DNA of 64,000 nucleotides from positions 992,001 to 1,056,000 of the forward strand of contig NZ_CP081297.1 of assembly GCF_019711355.1 (NCBI RefSeq), given 5' to 3'. Positions 56,275 through 64,000 of the stretch are shown here, piece after piece. The position numbers and the translations under genes are program-made. Source of the stretch: Qipengyuania psychrotolerans (GTDB taxonomy: Bacteria > Pseudomonadota > Alphaproteobacteria > Sphingomonadales > Sphingomonadaceae). Each line of letters starts with the position of its first letter. Position 1 is the first letter of the stretch. The notes beneath the pieces were generated by a model. The model was not told where the DNA came from and made no database searches. It saw only the letters and a program-made list of their open reading frames with translations.

Positions 56275-57026
56275 TGTTCAGCCTAGAAGGTAAGACCGCA
56301 CTTGTTACCGGCGCCAGCGGCGGCATCGGTTCGTCCATCGCCTATGCTCTTGCAAGGCAAGGTGCGCGCCTCGCCCTATCGGGTTCGAATGGCGACAAGC
56401 TGCGCGCATTCCGGGAACAGCTGATCGAGGAAGTCGGCGGAGATCACGTCGAGATCACGTGCAATCTGTCGGACACCACGCAGGTCGAAGAATTGATCCC
56501 CGCGACCGTCGACACGCTTGGCAGCATGAATATCCTGGTCAACAACGCCGGTATTACTCGCGATAATCTCGCCATGCGCATGAAGGACGAGGAATGGGAC
56601 GAGGTGATCCGCATTAACCTCGAAGCGAGTTTCCGCCTCATGCGCGCCAGCGCGCGTCCAATGATGAAGGCGAAGGGCGGCCGGATTATCTCGATCACCA
56701 GCGTGGTCGGCCACACCGGCAATCCGGGCCAGATGAACTACGTCGCTGCCAAGGCAGGCCTGACTGGCATGAGCAAGAGCCTCGCGCAGGAACTGGCCAG
56801 CCGGAATATCACCGTGAACTGCGTGGCTCCCGGCTTCATCCGCACTGCGATGACCGATGCGCTGAATGATGACCAGAAAGCCGCGATCAACAGCCGCATC
56901 CCGATGGGTCGGATGGGCGAGGGCGACGAAATCGGCGCCGCCGTGGCATATCTCGCTTCCGACGAGGCAACGTATGTCACCGGGCAAACGCTGCACGTGA
57001 ACGGCGGCATGGCGATGATGGGGTAA
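56271..57026 (+). CDS. fabG: 3-oxoacyl-ACP reductase
   Basis: FabG reduces 3-oxoacyl-ACP with NADPH. This is a 251-residue SDR: TGASGGIG at the N-terminus, NNAGITRDNL, and Tyr157 and Lys161 in MNYVAAK. ATG 56271 overlaps the fabD stop, while ATG 56274 is an alternative. The order fabD-fabG is standard, but acpP, usually next, is absent; a 158-base gap leads to dnaN. Confidence 0.96.
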   Translation: MMFSLEGKTALVTGASGGIGSSIAYALARQGARLALSGSNGDKLRAFREQLIEEVGGDHVEITCNLSDTTQVEELIPATVDTLGSMNILVNNAGITRDNLAMRMKDEEWDEVIRINLEASFRLMRASARPMMKAKGGRIISITSVVGHTGNPGQMNYVAAKAGLTGMSKSLAQELASRNITVNCVAPGFIRTAMTDALNDDQKAAINSRIPMGRMGEGDEIGAAVAYLASDEATYVTGQTLHVNGGMAMMG

Positions 57027-57035
57027 ATCCCCCTG

Positions 57036-57123
57036 TTATCCCCAAGGAATCGGCGTGGGAGCGGGGTAGCAGCCTGCTGGAGCCTTGCTCCCATATATCG
57101 CCTCGCTAAGGTCGTTATCCGTA
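57036..57123 (+). promoter_or_regulatory. Upstream region of dnaN with two DnaA-box-like sites and a hairpin
   Basis: TTATCCCCA (57036-57044) has one mismatch to the TTATCCACA DnaA box, and TTATCCGTA (57115-57123) has two. Between them TGGGAGC (57056-57062) pairs with GCTCCCA (57087-57093) with an inner AGCA/TGCT stem. The hairpin may be the end of fabG or part of the dnaN leader. The sites may be chance, and no experiment supports them. Confidence 0.35.
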
Positions 57124-57184
57124 TTCCGGCGCGTCGGGGCGATTCCGACCCTTGCACCGCCTAACAGGGACGAAAGTAGGACCC

Positions 57185-58309
57185 ATGAAGGCCACCATCG
57201 AACGCGCTACGCTGCTGCGCTGTCTCTCCCACGTGCAATCGGTCGTTGAGCGCCGCAACACGATCCCCATCCTTTCGAATGTGCTGATCGAGGCCGAGGG
57301 TGACGGTCTCAAGGTCATGGCGACCGACCTCGACCTTCAAGTGGTCGAGCATATGGATGCCGCCAGCGTCGAATCGCCTGGTTCCATCACGGTGTCGGCT
57401 CACCTGCTGTTCGATATTGCGCGCAAATTGCCAGAAGGCAGCCAGGTCAGCCTCGAAGCGGCGGAAAACCGCATGGCAATCAAGGCAGGCCGCAGCCGCT
57501 TTTCGCTCCCGACCCTTCCGCGGGATGATTTCCCGGTAATCGTCGAAGGCGATCTTCCGACCAGCTTCGAACTTCCTGCCAAGACATTGGCAGAGATTAT
57601 CGACCGGACGCGCTTTGCAATCTCGACTGAGGAAACCCGCTATTATCTCAACGGCATCTTCTTCCATGTTTCGGATGAAGACCAACCGGTATTGAGGGCG
57701 GCTGCAACCGACGGCCACCGGCTCGCTCGTTTCACGCTTCCCCGCCCTGAGGGCGCCGAAGGAATGCCGGACGTGATCGTGCCGCGCAAAGCCGTGGCAG
57801 AGCTTCGCAAACTGCTGGACGAGAAAATGGACAGCAATGTCCAGATCGACCTTTCAGCCAGCAAGATCCGCTTCGCTCTTGGCGGTGACGGCGGGGTCGT
57901 ACTGACCAGCAAGCTCATCGACGGTACCTTCCCGGATTATTCCCGCGTCATTCCGACAGGGAACGACAAGCTGCTCAGGATTGATCCGCGCACGTTCCAC
58001 GAAGGCGTCGACCGCGTCGCGACGATTGCCACCGAAAAGACCCGTGCGGTCAAGATGGGGCTCGAAAAGGACAAGGTGACGCTGACGGTCACTTCGCCCG
58101 ACAATGGCACGGCAACCGAAGAGCTTCCCGCTGAGTATAATTCGGAAGAATTCGAGATCGGTTTCAACGCCGGATATCTCAAGGACATCCTCGGCCAGAT
58201 CGACAGTGACAGCGTGGATATCCATCTCGCCGATGCAGGTGCGCCAACATTGATCCGGTTGAACGACGATAGCGCGGCGCTCTATGTCCTGATGCCGATG
58301 CGGGTGTAA
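57185..58309 (+). CDS. dnaN: DNA polymerase III beta clamp
   Basis: DnaN is the sliding clamp that holds the polymerase to DNA. ATG 57185 (MKATIERATLLRCLSHVQS) has TAGGA about four bases upstream and gives 374 residues, with three similar domains of about 120 residues each. Typical segments are AATDGHRLARF in the second domain and MPMRV at the C-terminus. It is not beside dnaA, so this is not the usual dnaA-dnaN arrangement; that is common in sphingomonads. Confidence 0.97.
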   Translation: MKATIERATLLRCLSHVQSVVERRNTIPILSNVLIEAEGDGLKVMATDLDLQVVEHMDAASVESPGSITVSAHLLFDIARKLPEGSQVSLEAAENRMAIKAGRSRFSLPTLPRDDFPVIVEGDLPTSFELPAKTLAEIIDRTRFAISTEETRYYLNGIFFHVSDEDQPVLRAAATDGHRLARFTLPRPEGAEGMPDVIVPRKAVAELRKLLDEKMDSNVQIDLSASKIRFALGGDGGVVLTSKLIDGTFPDYSRVIPTGNDKLLRIDPRTFHEGVDRVATIATEKTRAVKMGLEKDKVTLTVTSPDNGTATEELPAEYNSEEFEIGFNAGYLKDILGQIDSDSVDIHLADAGAPTLIRLNDDSAALYVLMPMRV

Positions 58310-58365
58310 CCGCTCGCCAAGCGCACGTCCTGCCGCTAGCGTCTCTTCTGAGAAGGAGACAAATC

Positions 58366-59436
58366 ATGCAGCAGGTTCAAGTCCAGAAATCCGAACTCAC
58401 CAATGCGAAATTGGTCGAGCGTGAGGCTGGGCCGCTTGCCGATGGCGCGGTGCGCCTGGCCATCGAGAGTTTCTCGGTCACAGCCAACAACGTAACCTAT
58501 GCGGTGGTTGGCGATGGGTTCGGATACTGGAACTTCTTTCCTGCGCCCGAAGGCGAAGGCATCGTCCCGATGTGGGGTCACGCGCGGGTAGCCGAAAGCA
58601 ACAATCCCGACTTCGCCGTGGGCGAACGCGTCTATGGCTATCTCCCGATGGCCAGCCATCTCGATGTCGTCCCGGGCAAGGTTTCGCCCTCTGGCTTCAT
58701 GGATATAGCCGAACATCGCCAACCGATGAGCCCGATCTACAACCAATACAGCCGCTTGGCGAACGACCCGGAACACGATCCGGACCGGGAAGGGGAGCGG
58801 ATGATCTTTGGTCCTCTGTTCAAGACAGGCTTCCTCATCGAATATTTCATGCGTTCGGAAAATTGGTTTGGCGCAGCCCAGGTCATCCTGACCAGCGCAT
58901 CCTCCAAGACCGCGCTGGGGCTCGCCAGCGTTTGCAAGCACCGCTCGCCCCAGGTTCGCCGAATCGGGCTGACGTCGGCTGGCAATGTGAAGTTCGTGGA
59001 GGACAGCGGTCTTTATGACCAAGTGCTCTCCTATGATGATGTCGACCAATTGCCGATTACAGACAGCGTCACAGTCGACTTCGCCGGCAATTCCGACCTG
59101 CTGCGATCCATTCACGAAAAGATGGGTGATGCCCTTAAGTATTCGTGCCTGGTCGGGGTAACCCATGTCGATGAACGCGGCGGCGGCACGGCTGGCATAC
59201 CGGGTCCAAATCCGACGATGTTCTTTGCGCCCGACCATGCGGTTGCGCTGTTCAAATCGGTCGGACCGGAAGAAGCTGGCAAGCAGATGGCGTCAAGTTG
59301 GCGTAACTTCCTCGCCGATGCTGGCGGGAACATCGAGATCGAGCGTTTCCAGGGTCTTGGCAAGGCCCGCGAAGTTTTCCTCGAGATGATCGGCGGCAAG
59401 GTCGATCCTGCAAAAGGTATCGTGATCGAGCCGTAA
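58366..59436 (+). CDS. DUF2855 family MDR-like protein
   Basis: The 356-residue product belongs to the DUF2855 family of medium-chain dehydrogenase-like proteins. The N-terminal part ESFSVTANNVTYAVVGDGFGYW and the GERVYGYLPMASHLDV segment are characteristic. The cofactor-binding half (LTSASSKTALGLA) lacks a standard GxGxxG, and no zinc ligands are seen, so the chemistry is unknown. AAGGAGA lies about eight bases before the ATG. It converges with the MDR reductase gene of the next group. Confidence 0.85.
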   Translation: MQQVQVQKSELTNAKLVEREAGPLADGAVRLAIESFSVTANNVTYAVVGDGFGYWNFFPAPEGEGIVPMWGHARVAESNNPDFAVGERVYGYLPMASHLDVVPGKVSPSGFMDIAEHRQPMSPIYNQYSRLANDPEHDPDREGERMIFGPLFKTGFLIEYFMRSENWFGAAQVILTSASSKTALGLASVCKHRSPQVRRIGLTSAGNVKFVEDSGLYDQVLSYDDVDQLPITDSVTVDFAGNSDLLRSIHEKMGDALKYSCLVGVTHVDERGGGTAGIPGPNPTMFFAPDHAVALFKSVGPEEAGKQMASSWRNFLADAGGNIEIERFQGLGKAREVFLEMIGGKVDPAKGIVIEP

Positions 59437-59444
59437 CCGTTGCG

Positions 59445-60451
<1,007 letters not shown>

Positions 60452-60455
<4 letters not shown>

Positions 60456-62203
60456 TCTGCAGCTTCCGCCAATTCGGCGCGCTGAGGCCCCCTGATCAGA
60501 CCGCCGGGCGCAGCGCCGGTCCACTCGCCGTCGCGAAAGGTGATTGTGCCGTTCTTGATTGTCGCGACATAGCCGTCTGCTTTCTGAAGCAATCGCTTCC
60601 CGCCCGCAGGCAGATCGAATGCCAACCAAGGCTTGCCAAGTTTCAGCCGGTCCATGTCGATAATGTTGATGTCGGCAAGAAACCCGGGTGCCAGCACACC
60701 GCGATCCTCAAGCCCATAGAGACGCGCTGTATCGGCGCACTGCCGCTTGATGGCGTTTTCCAATCCGATCGTTCCCCGCTGACGATCACGGACCCAGTGC
60801 TGGAGCATGAAGGTCGGTGAGGCCGCGTCGCAGATGGTGCCGCAATGCGCGCCGCCGTCAGAGAGCGAATTCACGGTGTCGTCAGAGTGCTGCAGATCGC
60901 GCAGGAAATCCAGATTGCCATCTGCGTAATTCAGGATGGGCAGGTAGATGAACCCCTTGCAATCATCGCTGCACAGCAGGTCATATACGTATTCATCGCC
61001 CGTCACGCCGCCCGCCTTTGCACGCTCGAGAATGCTCTCTTCAGCGGTGGGCTCGTAATTGAACTCCGGGTCCATTTCGAATTGCATGTTCCAGCCGCCG
61101 CAAACGACCCTTATCAAACCCATTATGTCAGGATTGACGTCTGAAAAATCATGCTGCTCGGTCAAAATGCGTGCCTTGAAATCAGGATCGAGCAGCTTCG
61201 CTTTCTGCTCTTCCCAAGGAAGGTCTTCGATCTCTTTCCAGCTCGGTTTCAATCTGAACGGATGAACCGTGCCCTGCCATGCCATGACGATGCCGTTACC
61301 GCGTAGGGCGATCTGGGCGACGATGTTGGCGCCGTTGTCGTTCTCGGCTCGCATGCTTGCGATCTGTTCGTCGAGCGGCATTTCCTTTGCGATTGACTGA
61401 AGTGCCGCGAAGGTCACGGGCAGACCCGTCTCGCGGCTGAGTTTGCCCATCCAGCCAAACTCGTCCCACTCGCGCATCATGTCACTGGCCATTTCGAACA
61501 CGCCGTGACCCGCGCGGCCCATTGCGCGGCCGATTTCGACAAGTTCCTCTGCAGTTGCTGTTGTCCCTGGCACGACTTCGCCCTCGACATCGCGGTGGAG
61601 GACGGTGCGCGAGGTGGAGAAACCCAGGGCTCCCGCACGGACACCTTCTTCGACAATTGCGGACATCTTCGCGATATCGTCAGCGGTCGGAACTGCGCCC
61701 GGCCGCTCACGATCACCGAGGACATAGGCACGGACGGACCCGTGGGGCACGTGCGTGCCAACATCCACGGCCCGCGGCATTTTCTCCAAAGCATCGAGAT
61801 ATTCTGGGAAGGTTTCCCAATCCCAGCTCATGCCTTCGGCCAACGCAGTGCCTGGAATATCTTCGACACCTTCCATGAGGCCGATCAGCCATTCGTGCTT
61901 GTCTGGCCGAGCCGGGGCAAAACCTACGCCGCAATTGCCCATTACGACCGTGGTCACGCCGTGCCAGCTCGATGGGGCCATTTCCTGATCCCAGGTGGCC
62001 TGTCCGTCATAGTGGGTATGAATGTCCACAAAGCCCGGTGCCACCAGCATTCCCGCTGCATCAATTTCTTCTGCGCTGTCACCGGTCACCTTACCCACTT
62101 GGGCGATCAGGCCGTCCTTGACTGCGATGTCTCCAATGAAGCGCTCAGCGCCGGTTCCATCTACGATGGTTCCGTTGCGAATGATCAGGTCGAATGCGGG
62201 CAT
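60452..62203 (-). CDS. N-acyl-D-amino-acid deacylase-like amidohydrolase
   Basis: The 583-residue product (ATG 62203, GAGGAA upstream) is a metal-dependent amidohydrolase of the D-aminoacylase group. The motif DIHTHYDGQ has His62 and His64, and [10 protein letters not shown] has Cys91 at the place of the bridging cysteine of D-aminoacylase. The later ligands are in the [11 protein letters not shown] stretch. Relatives hydrolyse N-acyl-D-amino acids, and others act on cyclic amides or dihydropyrimidines. The true substrate is unknown. It is preceded by a transporter and followed by a coupled MDR reductase. Confidence 0.88.
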
Positions 62204-62270
62204 GTCTGTGGATTCCTCTCTTCCGTTAAAGAAGGTTCCACATTGCAACCGATGAGTCCAATTTTTTGCG

Positions 62271-63752
62271 TTATCGTGCCTCGGCAGGCATTCGGACGGA
62301 TAAGAGGAAGCCGAATCCGATCGCGAACAGGATTGTGATCGAAGCCATCCCGATCCGCTGGTCATTGAACCACAGGGTGAAATACTGGACCAGTAGCGGC
62401 CCCATCCAGACCGTGATCGTTCCGGCAATGGCAAACAGACCAAAGAACTCGCCGCTGCGCCCCGGCGGTGCGAGGGTGACCAGCATGGTTCTGCTGGAGG
62501 ATATGCTTGCCGTCACAGTGACGGCCACGACGCTGATCAGGCCAAGGTAAGTCAGGTCCGACAAGGTCTGGAACACCAGTCCGTCCCACACTTGAAAGTT
62601 ATCTATCATGCCGAAGAACAGGCTTTCCTGTGTCAGGCTCCATTGCACGAGCATGGCGGCTACCATGCCGACAATTTCAATGATCAGGGCGTTTTTCACG
62701 CCGACCTTGTGATCGAGCCAGCCGCCGAAAATACCGCCCAGAAACGCCCATGCGCTGGCAAATATCGCGTAGCAGAGCATTTCTAGGAAACCCCACTCGA
62801 GGAACAGCGCGACATAGACTGCGCCCAGTGCGAGTAGGGCTGCCATCCCGTCGGCATAGAACATTCGGGCGAGCAGATATTTCATGAGTTCGCGGTATTG
62901 AGCCGCCTCGCGCAGGGTCTTTACGACACTTCGCGCACCGTCAACTACAGCCCGTCTCCAACTGGCGCCTGGTATGCCAGGATCGTTGGCGTGCAGGAAA
63001 AACGGAATGGAGAATGCCGCCAGCCATACCGCGCAGATCGGACCAGCTATCCTGACATGCTCAAACTCGGAGGTGTCGATGCCAAATTGAGGTTCGGCAA
63101 ATGGCCAACCGATCATCTCAGGCAAAACGAACAACAACACCAGCGCGAGGAAGATCAGCGTGGCAGCCAGATTGCCAAGGCCCAGCCCGAGGCCTGAAAT
63201 CATGGAGAGGCGGTCTTTGGTGCCGGCCACGCTCAACATCGAGTTATGTGTGACCTCGGAATAGGTAAAACTGACATAGGCAATCACCAGCAGCGCCATG
63301 ACGGCGCTCGCCGGCAAGCCTTGGCCCCCGGGCTGGGCAAACCAAAGAAGCGCCGAGCAAGTAGTGATCGACACCAGGAAAATAGCCAGTAGCGGTTTAA
63401 GCCGTCCGCCCCGGTCGAGTGCGGCCCCGAGAAAGGGTGCGGTCAGTGCCGCGATAATCCCGGCCCACTTCGTGACCGATGCGATTGTCGCCTGCCCTTG
63501 GGCGTTTGCGGCGTTGCGCGCTTCGTCCTGACCAAGATGGCCAAGTTCACCGCTTGCAATGAGATCCGCCCCGATGATGTCGCGCGCGAAATAGGGCGCG
63601 AAAATGTAGATGACGATCAACAGGTAATAGGGATTACGAGCCCACTCGAAGACAGCCCATGCAAAGCCGGTTTTGCCCAACGCACCGCCTTCACCCGAGT
63701 GGGGTCGGGCGGCGAGAGGGCGGAAATTCGGGTCGGCTTGAGCGGTTTCCAT
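62271..63752 (-). CDS. UMF1/Atg22-type MFS transporter
   Basis: The 493-residue protein has about 12 hydrophobic segments. The N-terminal WAVFEWARNPYYLLIVIYIFAPYF is the hallmark of the UMF1 (Atg22-like) branch of the major facilitator superfamily, linked to amino-acid release in yeast and largely unstudied in bacteria. It lies 67 bases upstream of the amidohydrolase gene on the same strand, which suggests that the transporter carries the substrate or product of that enzyme. There is a conserved DRGGRLKPLL loop between helices 2 and 3. Confidence 0.88.
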   Translation of the reverse strand: METAQADPNFRPLAARPHSGEGGALGKTGFAWAVFEWARNPYYLLIVIYIFAPYFARDIIGADLIASGELGHLGQDEARNAANAQGQATIASVTKWAGIIAALTAPFLGAALDRGGRLKPLLAIFLVSITTCSALLWFAQPGGQGLPASAVMALLVIAYVSFTYSEVTHNSMLSVAGTKDRLSMISGLGLGLGNLAATLIFLALVLLFVLPEMIGWPFAEPQFGIDTSEFEHVRIAGPICAVWLAAFSIPFFLHANDPGIPGASWRRAVVDGARSVVKTLREAAQYRELMKYLLARMFYADGMAALLALGAVYVALFLEWGFLEMLCYAIFASAWAFLGGIFGGWLDHKVGVKNALIIEIVGMVAAMLVQWSLTQESLFFGMIDNFQVWDGLVFQTLSDLTYLGLISVVAVTVTASISSSRTMLVTLAPPGRSGEFFGLFAIAGTITVWMGPLLVQYFTLWFNDQRIGMASITILFAIGFGFLLSVRMPAEAR

Positions 63753-63791
63753 CGGTCGTTATCTCCTGTCCGATGGCCCGCAGACAACGCG

Positions 63792-64000
63792 TCAGGCGGC
63801 CCGTCGCGTTTCGCTTTCTGTGTCTGGTCCATCCAAGAACGTGCGGAGGGCGTCTACGCTCTCGTCGGCATGGGTGAGGAGAAACAGATGGCCTCCGCCT
63901 TTCATGACTTCGAGACGCGCGTTGCGAATGACCGAAGCCAGGATACGGCCGTTGATGAGCGGTACGATCTGGTCATCGTCTCCCATCATGATCAGCACTT
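63792..64000 (-). CDS. Alpha/beta hydrolase, PHA depolymerase (PhaZ)-like, N-terminus cut by window edge
   Basis: Only the last 69 residues are in the window, reading LIMMGDDDQIVPLINGRILA to the stop. The segment has the acid in GDDDQIVPLIN and the histidine in GGGHLFLLTHADES. This layout closely resembles the C-terminus of intracellular polyhydroxyalkanoate depolymerases of the PhaZ type. The frame is open to the window end, so the nucleophile cannot be checked. It ends 39 bases before the MFS gene on the same strand. Confidence 0.75.
   Translation of the reverse strand, partial: VLIMMGDDDQIVPLINGRILASVIRNARLEVMKGGGHLFLLTHADESVDALRTFLDGPDTESETRRAA

Noticed and set aside
57027..57184. Replication origin
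   Set aside because: Only two poor DnaA-box-like sites, no AT-rich unwinding region and no dnaA nearby.

Overview
The window is GC-rich chromosomal DNA from an alphaproteobacterium, most likely a sphingomonad of the Erythrobacteraceae. This is inferred from gene content and order: coaD-peptidylprolyl isomerase-queA-tgt, an F0-only ATP synthase operon with paired b and b' subunits, an alphaproteobacterial TIGR02300 protein, a class II-type EPSP synthase, and several secreted S9 prolyl oligopeptidases. It is densely packed housekeeping sequence. Many neighbouring genes share ATGA, GTGA or TGATG stop/start overlaps. I see no insertion sequence, prophage, CRISPR array, toxin-antitoxin pair or defence island.

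Layout. 1-6.8 kb: coaD (5' end cut), a periplasmic cyclophilin, queA, an ABC exporter pair, a DUF481 outer-membrane protein, tgt and an SDR. 7-9.7 kb: an S9 peptidase and an M50-type membrane protease, closed by a bidirectional terminator. 9.8-13.6 kb, minus strand: rpsD, then the group purB-LapA-pyrF-trpF. 13.8-21.3 kb: a DUF3857/transglutaminase/TPR protein, radC (minus), and the ydbH-ynbE-ydbL envelope lipid-transport module. 21.4-24.1 kb: atpI-atpB-atpE-atpF'-atpF with a strong hairpin after atpE. 24.1-30.7 kb: a small PepSY-like membrane protein, then minus-strand MDR reductase, gloB, rpsA, cmk, CBU_0592-like protein and aroA. 30.8-37.5 kb: TIGR02300, tRNA-Ala(GGC), ffh, rpsP, rimM, then three unrelated genes, then trmD and rplS. 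37.8-42.6 kb: DPP IV-like peptidase, alpha/beta hydrolase (minus), asd and a lipoprotein. 42.6-49 kb: DsbA/HCCA-isomerase-like protein, alpha/beta hydrolase, membrane protein, M2 peptidase, YncE-like protein, RimB-like retropepsin and rimK. 49-54.4 kb: AMP nucleosidase, rplI-rpsR-rpsF (minus), DUF808 and a divergent Mur ligase (minus). 54.4-58.3 kb: LD-carboxypeptidase, fabD, fabG, dnaN. 58.4-64 kb: DUF2855, then a minus-strand group of PhaZ-like hydrolase (cut), UMF1-type MFS transporter, D-aminoacylase-like amidohydrolase and MDR reductase.

Themes: translation (rpsD, rpsA, rpsP, rplS, rplI, rpsR, rpsF, ffh, trmD, rimM, rimK, queA, tgt), envelope maintenance (YdbH module, Mur ligase with LD-carboxypeptidase, fabDG), and peptide turnover (two S9 peptidases, M2, M50, RimB). 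No complete, clearly undescribed system stands out. The best leads are the interruption of the rpsP-rimM-trmD-rplS order by three genes including an orphan membrane protein, five tandem EEA-type pentapeptides at the end of bS16 in a genome that also carries RimK/RimB, the divergent Mur ligase facing an LD-carboxypeptidase, and structured leaders before ffh and after atpE. All functions are read from sequence motifs and remembered family features; no database search was run.
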